Of a stretch of 50,978 nucleotides of DNA, positions 25,858 to 36,723 are shown piece after piece (the stretch's first letter is position 1; each line of letters begins with the position of its first letter). The position numbers and the translations under genes are program-made. This DNA comes from Verrucomicrobiota bacterium. Its GTDB lineage: Bacteria; Verrucomicrobiota; Verrucomicrobiia; Limisphaerales; JAIPKD01. The stretch lies in assembly GCA_021733835.1 (NCBI GenBank), contig JAIPKD010000014.1, positions 1 to 50,978 of the forward strand. Direction: 5' to 3'. A model generated the notes under the pieces. That model did no database searches, was not told the DNA's origin, and was given only the letters and a program-made list of their open reading frames with translations.

Positions 25858-27258
25858 TCAGTGCTTGAGACCGGGTGATGTCTGTTTTGCCGGGTCGAGG
25901 AGTTCATCCAGCTGTGCTTTGTCGAGTTCGGACATTTCCAATGCTGTTTCTCTGACGGTGCGGCCTGTTTCGAACGCCGTTTTTGCGATCTTGGCTGCGT
26001 TGTCGTAGCCTATTACCGGCGCTAGTGAAGTGCACATTGCCAGGCTCTGCTCAATCGTTCCGGCGCACTTCTCGGCGTCGGCTTCAAGTCCCTCGATGCA
26101 GCGCTTGGAGAACGTTCGAGAGGCGTTTGCAAGAAGGTCGATAGACTGAAGAAGGTTATACGCAATGACCGGCAGCATTACATTCAACTCGAAATTTCCG
26201 AAAGAACCGCCGAAAGCGATGGTTGAATCATTTCCTATCACTTGTGCGCCTGCTTGTATGACCATTTCGCACATAACCGGGTTTACCTTGCCCGGCATTA
26301 TCGAAGAACCCGGTTGAGTAGGGGGAAGCTTTAACTCGCCCAAGCCGCATCGGGGCCCTGAACCCAAGAACCTGATGTCGTTTGCAATTTTTATTAAGCT
26401 GACGGCGAGTGTCTTAAGTGCGCCGCCGGTTTCGACACAGGCGTCTCGCGCGCCCTGCGCCTCAAAGTGATTCGGCGCTTCGCGAAAAGGCAATTCGGTC
26501 TCCCGTGAAATACCGGCGATTGTCTTTGGCGCGAATTCAGGATGTGTGTTTATGCCGGTTCCAACCGCCGTTCCGCCAAGAGCTAGCTCACTTAGATTCG
26601 GAATCACGGCTTCCAATCGCCTGATCCCGTGAGAAATCTGGTCTGCATAACCACTAAAAACCTGGCCGAGCCGGATGGGTGTGGCGTCCTGAAGATGCGT
26701 TCTGCCGATCTTGATAATCTCCATGAACTCCTCCGACTTGACTTGAAGCGCGCCATGTAACTCCCTCAGCGCTGGGATTAAATCGTGTTGGATGCTTGTC
26801 AGTGCGGAAATATGTATCGCCGTCGGTATGACATCGTTGCTCGATTGCCCGCGATTCACATGGTCGTTGGGATGAACCGATTTGTCGCCGCGCTTTCCTC
26901 CCAGGATTTCAGCAGCGCGATTGGCGATGACCTCGTTCGCATTCATATTTGTAGAAGTACCGGAACCTGTCTGGAAGATGTCTACAACAAATTGCGAATC
27001 CCATTTCCCCGCCGCTACCTCACTGGCCGCTTCGGCTATCGCTTGCGCCGTGTCCGAGCTGATTAATTCAAGCTCACGGTTTGCCTGCGCTGCATGCTTT
27101 TTGATCAATCCCAACGCCTTTATAAACGATCGCGGGAATCTCAGCGAACTGATCGGGAAATTGTCGACCGCCCGCGCCGTCTGTGCACCGTAGTATGCTT
27201 CCAAGGGGACCTTCATTTCTCCCATGGAATCAGACTCTATCCGATAATTGTCGTTCAT
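25858..27258 (-). CDS. fumC: Class II fumarate hydratase
   Basis: FumC interconverts fumarate and malate in the TCA cycle without an iron-sulfur cluster. The 466 residues include the signature GSSIMPGKVNPV, the TGSGTSTNMNANEVIANRA segment, HPNDHVNRGQSSNDVIPTA and GRTHLQDATPIRLGQ. All are intact. ATG 27258 is preferred over an upstream TTG at 27279, because AAGGTAAGG lies just before it and MNDNYRIESDSMGE is the usual opening. It is the first of a leftward run (fumC, nagA, yebC, exporter) with short gaps, though the products share no pathway. Confidence 0.95.
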   Translation of the reverse strand: MNDNYRIESDSMGEMKVPLEAYYGAQTARAVDNFPISSLRFPRSFIKALGLIKKHAAQANRELELISSDTAQAIAEAASEVAAGKWDSQFVVDIFQTGSGTSTNMNANEVIANRAAEILGGKRGDKSVHPNDHVNRGQSSNDVIPTAIHISALTSIQHDLIPALRELHGALQVKSEEFMEIIKIGRTHLQDATPIRLGQVFSGYADQISHGIRRLEAVIPNLSELALGGTAVGTGINTHPEFAPKTIAGISRETELPFREAPNHFEAQGARDACVETGGALKTLAVSLIKIANDIRFLGSGPRCGLGELKLPPTQPGSSIMPGKVNPVMCEMVIQAGAQVIGNDSTIAFGGSFGNFELNVMLPVIAYNLLQSIDLLANASRTFSKRCIEGLEADAEKCAGTIEQSLAMCTSLAPVIGYDNAAKIAKTAFETGRTVRETALEMSELDKAQLDELLDPAKQTSPGLKH

Positions 27259-27460
27259 ATGCCTTACCTTTGCACTCAATTCATAAATATTGGGTCTAAT
27301 GTGATATCAATTTCTGAATTCAGCAAGGAAACTGCAGCATAATTTTGTCCTGGTAAATCCCCGCCGCGCCGAATCGCTACACAATGGTTCCTCTAACTAC
27401 ATCATGTGTTGGTTTTGGCTTTACGTTGAGGGTCTTTTTCAGTTTTCTTAGCTCTGGGTC

Positions 27461-30400
27461 ATGTATTTGAAAAGTTTGACTATTTTAGGTTTTAAGTCGT
27501 TTGTCGACAAGACCACGCTTCGGTTTATGCCCGGGATTACCGCAATCGTCGGGCCTAACGGATGCGGTAAGTCAAACGTTGCCGATGCGGTGCGTTGGGT
27601 GCTGGGCGAACAGTCGGCTAAGGCCCTCCGTGGCGGTGAAATGGCGGATGTAATATTCAATGGAACAGACAAAAGGAAGCCGCTGAGTCTTGCCGAAGTC
27701 TCACTCACATTGGGAGACGTTGATGAAGAGCGGTTGAAAGCCGCCGGGATCGAGCTCGATTACAACGAGATAACCATATCAAGGAGGGTTTATCGTGACG
27801 GGGCAGGCGAATACTTTATCAACAAAACACAATGTAGGTTAAAGGATATTCATCAGCTCTTCATGGGCACGGGCATAGGGCGCTCCAGTTACAGCATCAT
27901 GGCGCAGGGGCATATTACTCAGGTGCTGTCGAGTCGTCCCGATGACCGCCGGCTTATCTTTGAAGAAGCGGCCGGAATAACGAAATTCAAGTCCCAGAAG
28001 AAAGAAGCTATTAGGAAACTGGAGTATACGGAGCAGAATTTGCTTCGTGTATCGGACCTCATTCGCGAAGTCAAAAGGCAGATTGGATCACTCCAACGTC
28101 AGGCCGGTAAGGCTCGACGTTATAAGGAATTGACGTCGCAACTTCAATTTTTAGAGACACAATTGGCTCGGTATCGATTCGATACGATGATGTTGGAGAT
28201 CGAGGGTTTAGAGAATCGTTTCCAAGAAAACCAACGGAAGATTGACGAGCTTTCGAGAATCATATCTGAATGCGAGGTCAGGATAAAAGCGGAAAGACGC
28301 CGCTTTGCTGAAATCGACCATTCCATAAGCCAAAAACAACAGGAACAACTTAACCTCAAGGCCCAGATAACAAACTGTGAGAACGCCATTGGGTTTAACG
28401 AACAGCGCCGCTCCGAACTAGATTTGCAAAATGCAAATGCGCTCTCCGACATAACAGAAAGCACCGAACGCCTCGCCTCCTCTCAAAACCGATTATCGGA
28501 ACTGTCGAATAAATTCGATGCATCGGAGAAGAAATCGCAAGAACTCCGCATCGAACTAGAGCGTAAACAGAAATCCCGACAAGCCGCCGATGAGAAACTG
28601 CGCCACCTTCAGGATGAATTAAGTCATGCTCAATCATCCGCCTTTGAAGCCGCTCAGTCGACCGGCAAATCCCATAACCAGATTAATTCACTCGAGTTGC
28701 GACGCAAAGGTAATAGGACGACATTGGATAAGATCACCTCCGAAAAACTACAACTCGAGGATGAAATATACAAAAACCAAGAGAAATTGAAACAACTCCG
28801 CCAAGAGCTGGAAAAAGAAAATGACTCATTAAACGAACTTGAAGCGTTTGTCAATGAGAAAGTTACCGGAGAAGTTGAGCTGCAAACGGAGATAAGTTCG
28901 ATCGATAATGACCTGGACGAATTGCTCCGCAAACAGACGGCGGTCAAATCACGACTGAGTGTTCTTGAGCAACTCCAGGCCGAGCATGACGGCTTCAGTG
29001 AAGGCACCCTCGCCGCCCTCGACAAAAGCCCGGAACTCCTCGGCGTCCTTGTCGAAAAAATCTCCGTGCCGGATCATTACGTCCCCGCAGTTGAAACTGC
29101 GCTGGGACATAATATCCAGGCCGTAATTACGCATAAACCGAAAACGGCCGACCGCATTATTGAAGAACTGAAAACAAACAATAAAGGTCGCGCCACTATT
29201 ATAGCACTCGAGCTTACAGAGAATTCAAACACCATCGGGGCGCTCCTTCAAAATAAAGACCGTATCCGAAACAACCGATTAGAAAAGGAAGACAAATTCA
29301 AATTCCTATCCCTGTTTTCTTTTGCCTGCCGTGAATTTATCTGTGCCGTGGATGAGGAGCCTGAGCCTGATCCAATAAATAATCAGTCTCAATGGAAAAC
29401 CATCGATAATGCGACTCATGCCCTCAGCGTTATTAAAGCGGATCAGTCCGTTCAGACGATCCTTTACGGCCTTCTCGAAAAAACCCAGGTGGTCGATAGC
29501 CTTCAGTCCGCAATCGATTCATGGAAACAGTATCCCGGAGAATTCGATTTCGTAACCTTGGACGGCGAATTCCTGTCGCGACACGGTGTGTTCAATGGAG
29601 GAGATACAAAAAACGAGGGCGTGATTACTTCCATACTCCGCAGAAAAAATGAAATACGCTCACTTAAGGCCGAACTCTCGGATTTGGACGAGCGGATATC
29701 TCAGGTTCGAGATTCCAAGGACGTATCAACAAATAAACTGGCCGAGCTCAAAAAATCCCTCGTTCAGGAACAATCTCGGCTGCGTGATTGCGAGGTTAAC
29801 TTGGCTTCCAAACAAACCGAATGTAAAACACTCGAAAATGCCGTCAAAGTGCTGACCCAAAAATACGATACAGTCGATTTCGAAATTGAATCACTCCAAA
29901 AACAAGAAGACTCCGATGACCTGGAATTAACGGAGTTGTCCAGGGAAGCAGCAGAATTAAACGAAAAAGAAGAAGAATTGAAGCTGCGGATATCCGAAAT
30001 CAACTCCGAGTTGGAGCAAGGACGCGCAAAACGTGAAGCCGCACTTGCCGCACAGAACGAAACCAACGTCGCTCTCGCCTCCGAAGAACAGTTCATCGCT
30101 TCCACAAAACAGCAGGTAAAACAAATACAACAGCGAACCACCGAACTTGAACAATTGATCCATCAGCGTCGGAACGAAATCGACAACATTTCAAAGCGAA
30201 AAAAACAGTGTGACACTGAAATAGAAGAGGCTCAAAACCAAATAGATTCATTTAGCCGGGATTGCGAGAAAACAACATCTGAAATCACGGAGCTCATGTC
30301 TCAGCGGAGCCAGGCGGAAAAAACTCTCAATACCGATGATGAATTGCTGCAAACCCAAAGAAACAACCTCGCTAAATTCGAAAAGGACCTCAAATCCGTC

Positions 30401-31375
30401 GAACTGGACCTCGCTCAAAAAAATATGTCCGTCGAAAACCTGAAAGAGCGTATTAACCAAAAATACCAGATTTCACTCTCCGATGTACAAAGGCAGTATT
30501 TTACGGTTAATACCGCTGATAGTAGGTGCGAGGACATTGCAATGTTGTCGTTGCACGAAATGGAAGAAAACGAGCTTTCCACCGATTGGGAAATAGTTAC
30601 CGAAAAGGTAGGTGCCTTGACAAAACGCATCCAGGAAATGGGCGCCGTCAATCTTGTTGCCATCGAAGAATACGAGGAAACCGAACAACGCTTCAGCTTC
30701 CTTTCCGAGCAATACGATGATCTGATCAAAGCAAAGGAGCATCTTGTCGAGGTCATCAACAGAATCAACACCCAAACACGCGAGATGTTTATCACCACCT
30801 TCAACCAGGTGCGCGAGAACTTCAGCAAATTATTCACGGAAATCTTCGGTGGCGGTAAAGCCGACCTCGTACTCTCGGAAGGAGAAGATGTGCTCGAAAG
30901 CGGTATCGAAATAGTCGCGCGCCCCCCCGGAAAACAGCTGAAGAATATTTCTCTCCTCTCCGGCGGTGAACAGACTATGACGGCTGTTGCCCTCCTGTTT
31001 GCCATCTACCAGGTGCGTCCCAGCCCATTCTGTGTGCTCGACGAGTTGGATGCCCCCCTGGACGAGTCCAACATCAATCGTTTCATTAAGATATTAAAGC
31101 GGTTCCTCAAGTATTCGCAGTTCGTAATAATTACCCACAATAAACGGACTATCGCCACTGCGGATATTATTTACGGTGTGACAATGGAAGAAAGCGGCGT
31201 CAGCAAAATATTGAGCATGAAATTTCAGCAGATTGGACATACTCCACTTACCGCCCAAACAACCGACAAGGGTTTCGGCACCGGTCAAACCCAGCCTAAT
31301 GAGGAACGCGCTTCTAATCCCAATGAATTTCAACAACAATCAGAACCGGAAAACCAATCCCACGTAATTAGATAG
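27461..31375 (+). CDS. smc: Chromosome segregation ATPase SMC
   Basis: SMC organises and helps segregate the chromosome together with ScpA and ScpB. The 1304-residue protein opens MYLKSLTILGFKSFVDKTTL, with Walker A GPNGCGKSN at 31-39. Two long coiled-coil arms flank a hinge at about 530-690 (ELLGVLVEKISVPDHYVPAV). The signature LSGGEQTMTAVALLFA begins near residue 1165 and the Walker B is CVLDELDAPLDESN. It is about 100 residues longer than most SMCs. The normal fold ends near MKF, then a 49-residue Q/N-rich tail follows. The start ATG 27461 gives the conserved N-terminus. Confidence 0.97.
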   Translation: MYLKSLTILGFKSFVDKTTLRFMPGITAIVGPNGCGKSNVADAVRWVLGEQSAKALRGGEMADVIFNGTDKRKPLSLAEVSLTLGDVDEERLKAAGIELDYNEITISRRVYRDGAGEYFINKTQCRLKDIHQLFMGTGIGRSSYSIMAQGHITQVLSSRPDDRRLIFEEAAGITKFKSQKKEAIRKLEYTEQNLLRVSDLIREVKRQIGSLQRQAGKARRYKELTSQLQFLETQLARYRFDTMMLEIEGLENRFQENQRKIDELSRIISECEVRIKAERRRFAEIDHSISQKQQEQLNLKAQITNCENAIGFNEQRRSELDLQNANALSDITESTERLASSQNRLSELSNKFDASEKKSQELRIELERKQKSRQAADEKLRHLQDELSHAQSSAFEAAQSTGKSHNQINSLELRRKGNRTTLDKITSEKLQLEDEIYKNQEKLKQLRQELEKENDSLNELEAFVNEKVTGEVELQTEISSIDNDLDELLRKQTAVKSRLSVLEQLQAEHDGFSEGTLAALDKSPELLGVLVEKISVPDHYVPAVETALGHNIQAVITHKPKTADRIIEELKTNNKGRATIIALELTENSNTIGALLQNKDRIRNNRLEKEDKFKFLSLFSFACREFICAVDEEPEPDPINNQSQWKTIDNATHALSVIKADQSVQTILYGLLEKTQVVDSLQSAIDSWKQYPGEFDFVTLDGEFLSRHGVFNGGDTKNEGVITSILRRKNEIRSLKAELSDLDERISQVRDSKDVSTNKLAELKKSLVQEQSRLRDCEVNLASKQTECKTLENAVKVLTQKYDTVDFEIESLQKQEDSDDLELTELSREAAELNEKEEELKLRISEINSELEQGRAKREAALAAQNETNVALASEEQFIASTKQQVKQIQQRTTELEQLIHQRRNEIDNISKRKKQCDTEIEEAQNQIDSFSRDCEKTTSEITELMSQRSQAEKTLNTDDELLQTQRNNLAKFEKDLKSVELDLAQKNMSVENLKERINQKYQISLSDVQRQYFTVNTADSRCEDIAMLSLHEMEENELSTDWEIVTEKVGALTKRIQEMGAVNLVAIEEYEETEQRFSFLSEQYDDLIKAKEHLVEVINRINTQTREMFITTFNQVRENFSKLFTEIFGGGKADLVLSEGEDVLESGIEIVARPPGKQLKNISLLSGGEQTMTAVALLFAIYQVRPSPFCVLDELDAPLDESNINRFIKILKRFLKYSQFVIITHNKRTIATADIIYGVTMEESGVSKILSMKFQQIGHTPLTAQTTDKGFGTGQTQPNEERASNPNEFQQQSEPENQSHVIR

Positions 31376-31466
31376 TCTATTGCGAAGGCCTTCTATTTAC
31401 CCTTTCCTATTTACCCTACAATAACTCATTTTTCTCCCGTATACCGATGCAACCTATACGCAATGT

Positions 31467-31515
31467 GTCATATTGTCACTAAAGAGACATAATGTCCCTA
31501 TTGTGACACCGTGTC
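31467..31515. promoter_or_regulatory. Three palindromic boxes at 19-base spacing before dnaK
   Basis: GTCATATTGTC (31467-31477), GACATAATGTC (31486-31496) and GACACCGTGTC (31505-31515) start exactly 19 bases apart. The second and third are perfect 5-1-5 palindromes, and the third extends to TGTGACAC-C-GTGTCACA (8-1-8). The array lies 126 bases before dnaK. It resembles neither CIRCE (TTAGCACTC-N9-GAGTGCTAA) nor the HAIR element of HspR. I read it as an operator array for an unidentified regulator, probably repressing or activating dnaK. Confidence 0.75.
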
Positions 31516-31641
31516 ACACAGGCTCTTGCTGATCGAAATTATTATAAGTTCCTTATATATAGCGGGTTATGTATAATGCCAAAAGTCGGCATCAATCTAG
31601 CTTCACTGCTAACCGAAACTTAAAGAAAAAGGTTTTTTGTT

Positions 31642-33600
31642 ATGGCTAAAGTTCTCGGAATCGACCTCGGAACAACGAATTCTTGCATGGCGGTCATGGA
31701 AGGTGGCGAACCGGCTGTCCTTGAAAACTCTGAAGGCCGGCGCACAACCCCATCCATCGTCGCATTTACGAAAAACGGCGAGCGCCTGGTAGGTGAAGCG
31801 GCTAAAAGACAGGCGGTAACCAATTCCCACAATACCGTCTTCTCAATAAAGCGCTTCATGGGACGCAAATTCAACGAAGTACAGGAAGAAATCAAACGCG
31901 TCCCGTACAAAGTCGTCGAGGCGCCCAATGGTGATGTCGCCGTCGAAGTCGAAGTCGCAGGAGAAAAGAAACAATATAGTCCGCCCGAAATCTCCGCAAT
32001 GATCCTCGGCAAACTTAAGGCGGACGCCGAAATGCGGCTCGGTGAAAAAATCACCCAGGCCGTCATTACTGTCCCTGCATACTTTAATGACTCTCAACGA
32101 CAGGCTACTAAAGACGCGGGACGAATCGCCGGCCTCGAGGTGCTCAGGATTATCAATGAGCCGACTGCCGCATCGTTGGCATACGGACTCGACAAGAAAA
32201 AGGATGAAAAAATCGCGGTCTATGATCTTGGCGGCGGCACGTTCGATATCTCCGTCCTCGAGATCGGCGACGGCGTGTTCGAAGTGAAAGCCACAAACGG
32301 TAATACGCATCTCGGCGGTGACGACTGGGACAACCGGCTCGTGGACTGGATCGTCGACGAATTCAAGCGCGATCAGGGGATGGATTTGCGGAATCAGCCG
32401 GACGCGCTCCAGCGGATCAAGGAAGAGGCTGAAAAGGCTAAAATCGCCCTTTCAAGCACACAACAATACGATATAAATCTCCCCTTCATTACCGCAGACG
32501 CATCCGGTCCGAAGCACATCGCCACATCCATCACCAGGGCGAAACTGGAGCAGCTTTGCGACGACCTCTTCGAAAAAACGGTCAATCCGGTCAAACTCTG
32601 TCTCAGAGACGCCGAACTCAGCGAAAACCAGGTCGACGAACTGGTGCTCGTCGGCGGAATGACCAGGATGCCGCGAGTCGTCGAGACATCGAGAACCCTG
32701 GTCAACAAACAACCGCATCAGGGCGTTAACCCGGACGAAGTCGTCGCGATCGGTGCAGGCATCCAGGGCGGCGTGCTTAAAGGCGACGTCAAAGATGTCT
32801 TACTTCTGGACGTGACACCGCTCTCGCTCGGAATCGAGACACTCGGCGGCGTGTTCACCAAACTTATCGAGCGGAATACAACCATACCGACTCGTAAGTC
32901 CGAGATATTTTCCACCGCCTCCGACAACCAACCGGGCGTCGAGATACACGTCCTCCAGGGCGAACGTCAAATGGCGCAGGACAACAAGACTATCGGTAAG
33001 TTCCACTTGACCGATATCCCGCCCGCACCCCGTGGCGTACCGCAAATCGAGGTCACTTTCGACATCGATGCAAACGGTATACTCCACGTCAGCGCTAAAG
33101 ACCTCGGCACAGGCAAAGAACAAAAGATTACCATCACCGCCAGCAGCGGCCTCTCGAAGGATGAGATCGAAAATATGCAGAAAGAGGCCGAAATGCACGC
33201 CGAAGAAGACAAGCGCAAACGCGAGCAGATCGAACTACGCAACGAAGCCGACAACACAATCTACCGGTCTGAAAAGATGTTGCGTGAAAACGCCGAGAAA
33301 ATCTCCGGCGATAATAAATCGAAGATCGAAACCGCCATCAACGACGTCAAAGAAGCCCTGAAAGGCAACGACACGGACTCAATTAAATCGGCCAACGACC
33401 GCCTGACACAGGCATGGCAGGCCGTATCGGCCGAGCTCTACAAGAGCGCATCCGAACAAACCGCCGGCGCCGGACAACAAGCTTCATCCGGCGAGTCCTC
33501 CACTCAAGGCGAGGACAGCTCCGGTGAATCATCACAGGAAAAGGATCAGGGCCCGATCATCGATGCGGAAGTCGTTGATGAAAACGATAAGAAAGAATGA
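31642..33600 (+). CDS. dnaK: Chaperone DnaK (Hsp70)
   Basis: The 652-residue Hsp70 uses ATP to bind and release unfolded protein. It opens [20 protein letters not shown], with ATPase motifs [33 protein letters not shown] and [11 protein letters not shown]. The substrate-binding domain includes [20 protein letters not shown], and the lid ends in the DnaK-type acidic tail ([15 protein letters not shown]). All motifs are intact. Neither grpE nor dnaJ adjoins, but groES and groEL follow. Three evenly spaced palindromes lie upstream, so heat-shock or other stress control is likely. Confidence 0.98.
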   Translation: MAKVLGIDLGTTNSCMAVMEGGEPAVLENSEGRRTTPSIVAFTKNGERLVGEAAKRQAVTNSHNTVFSIKRFMGRKFNEVQEEIKRVPYKVVEAPNGDVAVEVEVAGEKKQYSPPEISAMILGKLKADAEMRLGEKITQAVITVPAYFNDSQRQATKDAGRIAGLEVLRIINEPTAASLAYGLDKKKDEKIAVYDLGGGTFDISVLEIGDGVFEVKATNGNTHLGGDDWDNRLVDWIVDEFKRDQGMDLRNQPDALQRIKEEAEKAKIALSSTQQYDINLPFITADASGPKHIATSITRAKLEQLCDDLFEKTVNPVKLCLRDAELSENQVDELVLVGGMTRMPRVVETSRTLVNKQPHQGVNPDEVVAIGAGIQGGVLKGDVKDVLLLDVTPLSLGIETLGGVFTKLIERNTTIPTRKSEIFSTASDNQPGVEIHVLQGERQMAQDNKTIGKFHLTDIPPAPRGVPQIEVTFDIDANGILHVSAKDLGTGKEQKITITASSGLSKDEIENMQKEAEMHAEEDKRKREQIELRNEADNTIYRSEKMLRENAEKISGDNKSKIETAINDVKEALKGNDTDSIKSANDRLTQAWQAVSAELYKSASEQTAGAGQQASSGESSTQGEDSSGESSQEKDQGPIIDAEVVDENDKKE

Positions 33601-33612
33601 CATTTCACAACC

Positions 33613-33636
33613 GCGCCCGGTATTGCAACCGGGCGC
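33613..33636 (+). other. Hairpin between dnaK and groES
   Basis: GCGCCCGG pairs perfectly with CCGGGCGC around an eight-base loop, 13 bases after the dnaK stop. No T tract follows, so it is more likely an RNA-processing or partial-termination element than a simple terminator. No CIRCE motif is seen before groES in the remaining gap. Confidence 0.6.
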
Positions 33637-33750
33637 CTAAATGGAATTTCATGGTTTTGCAATCTCTATTTACCGATTTCAGCTGCGCGGGTGCGTAGCA
33701 ATCAACGGTATCAAAAAAGAAAACCAAACACCAACCAAGCTAAATAAACT

Positions 33751-34044
33751 ATGGCAACGAAAATCAAACCACTCGGAGATCGTATACTCGTCGAACCGAT
33801 CGAAGAGAAAGAAGTAAAAAAAGGCGGTATCATAATCCCCGAAACCGCTAAAGAAAAACCAACCGAAGCAACCGTAGTTGCTCTCGGTACCGGTAAAACC
33901 GACGATAAAGGGGAAAAAGTTCCCTTCGAAGTTAAAAAAGGTGACCGCATACTCACAAGCAAATACGGCGGAACGGAAGTCAAACTGGAAGATAAGGAAT
34001 ACAAAATCCTTAGCTCAGACGATATCCTGGCAATTATTGAATAA
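33751..34044 (+). CDS. groES: Co-chaperonin GroES
   Basis: The 97-residue co-chaperonin caps the GroEL chamber. It starts [20 protein letters not shown], has the mobile-loop region [13 protein letters not shown], and ends [12 protein letters not shown], all typical. The length is standard. It lies 22 bases before groEL and will be co-transcribed with it. Confidence 0.97.
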   Translation: MATKIKPLGDRILVEPIEEKEVKKGGIIIPETAKEKPTEATVVALGTGKTDDKGEKVPFEVKKGDRILTSKYGGTEVKLEDKEYKILSSDDILAIIE

Positions 34045-34048
34045 CTAA

Positions 34049-35692
<1,644 letters not shown>

Positions 35693-35722
35693 GCCGATAG
35701 ATTCGCACACAGCGATACAACT

Positions 35723-35755
35723 AAACGAGGCCGGTCATCCCGGTCTCGTTTTTTT
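35723..35755 (+). terminator. Rho-independent terminator of groES-groEL
   Basis: A twelve-position stem (AAACGAGGCCGG with CCGGTCTCGTTT, one G-U pair) around a five-base loop is followed by seven or more T. It lies 30 bases after the groEL stop. Confidence 0.93.
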
Positions 35756-35836
35756 GTGGCCCTCATACTCTTCGTGTTTGATTTCATAATTGAATAATCA
35801 ACTCCGAATTCTCCGTCCCCGTTCACGATATAACTC

Positions 35837-35895
35837 AAACGGCTTCTTGGGGATTCTCATAATTACCTTTCGGGGAATTTCGAAAACAGCCGTTT
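35837..35895. other. Long-spaced inverted repeat upstream of ssrA
   Basis: AAACGGCT (35837-35844) and AGCCGTTT (35888-35895) are perfect eight-base arms 43 bases apart. The interval has repeated GGGGA and T-rich blocks. It ends 57 bases before ssrA and may be part of a small RNA or a leftover element; I cannot name it. Confidence 0.4.
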
Positions 35896-35909
35896 TGCCA
35901 TCCAACCGC

Positions 35910-35937
35910 TTGACCGTTCATACGAATATGTTAATTT
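35910..35937 (+). promoter_or_regulatory. Probable ssrA promoter
   Basis: TTGACC at 35910-35915 matches a -35 box. TAATTT at 35932-35937, with 16 bases between, is a weak -10. The mature tmRNA 5' end follows about 15 bases later, which fits a short leader. Confidence 0.4.
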
Positions 35938-35952
35938 AAAGTGTCATCGTAA

Positions 35953-36307
35953 GGGGGCGTATTGGATTCGACTGAGTAAATGCGCCGATGGTGGCATGCC
36001 GAGGATGGTTCGTTGGCCTCGTTAATCATCGGACCAAAAAATCAAGTGCTAACGAAGAATTAGCCCTCGCGGCATAAGTTCCGCGACGTCCGTTGTCGGA
36101 TGCCTGCTAAGATAACGGGCGCAAGTAGCAGGTGTAGGTTCGAAAGCGGTGCCGGCTCGCCGAGAACCGAATCTTTTTCACGCCGGCTGGGTCATCGAAA
36201 GCGTGTCGGAACGCGTTCGCTGACCGACATTAAAATTCCGACTAAGCATGTAGAAGCTATCGGTTTTTTTATTCAGGACGCGGGTTCGACTCCCGCCGCC
36301 TCCACCA
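35953..36307 (+). ncRNA. ssrA: tmRNA (SsrA)
   Basis: The 5' end GGGGGCGTATTGGATTCGAC pairs with the 3' CGCCTCC through GGGGGCG (one G-U pair), and the 3' T arm GCGGGTTCGACTCCCGC is exact. The 3' end is an encoded CCA at 36305-36307 after discriminator A. The resume frame begins GCT at 36048 and reads ANEELALAA then TAA (36075-36077), so a nine-residue degradation tag ending LALAA is added to stalled proteins. The central part has several G-rich helices consistent with pseudoknots. The molecule rescues stalled ribosomes. Confidence 0.97.
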
Positions 36308-36723
36308 TCTTCAAGAACACAACTTCTCTCTCGGATAACTTGCGCGAATGGGCGTTTTGTGCGTCACCCCTATATTTGCCTGTCCTGCATTTTGTCCGGA
36401 TCGCCAAAGCCCTGGCGCATCTGTTAGTGACTGAAAAGGAAATGGGGTTGAAACGGTACTTCCCACCACTGGAGAATGCCCATTCCGGGCAGCGGCCTGA
36501 AACCCTCTGACAACAGGGGCTTTCCGGCAACCGAAAAATCGGAGCCGTGGTTCAAATTTTTTTCTGCTTTAGCATGTGCGTTGCGACGTCGAACGCTCGT
36601 CTGAGGAAATCGAAGCGGTCCCTTTGGAAATCCACTTGATTTTTGCTTCTCAGCTCTTTATTTTAGGATGTGCTGGTAAAATAAAATAAAGGCGAATCTT
36701 ATTTTAGGTTCGTGGCAGGCAAG
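36308..36723. other. Gap between ssrA and the Fic gene
   Basis: Apart from the left direct repeat, this 416-base stretch has a poly-T segment (about 36556-36563) and AT-rich sequence just before the Fic gene. A plus-strand frame continues past the repeat to a stop near 36510, but it runs back into the tmRNA with no credible start. I see no RNA gene, integrase fragment or transposase here. Confidence 0.5.
36349..36434. repeat. Left direct repeat flanking the Fic gene
   Basis: This 86-base block matches 37934-38019 (offset 1585) with only three differences: G/A at 36354, G/A in GCGCAT versus GCACAT, and A/G in TTAGTG versus TTGGTG. It starts 42 bases after the tmRNA end. In the plus-strand frame that reads WAFCASPLYLPVLHFVRIAK, all three differences are third-position and silent. 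Confidence 0.92.

Noticed and set aside
31376-31641. CIRCE or sigma-54 promoter before dnaK
   Set aside because: No TTAGCACTC-N9-GAGTGCTAA. TGTCAC and TTGC are present but spaced eight bases apart instead of about five, and no GG-N10-GC match occurs.
36100-36510. Plus-strand frame of 136 codons running from inside tmRNA to past the left Fic repeat
   Set aside because: It starts inside a tmRNA gene. Only the portion over the repeat looks possibly coding, and that is reported as a finding.
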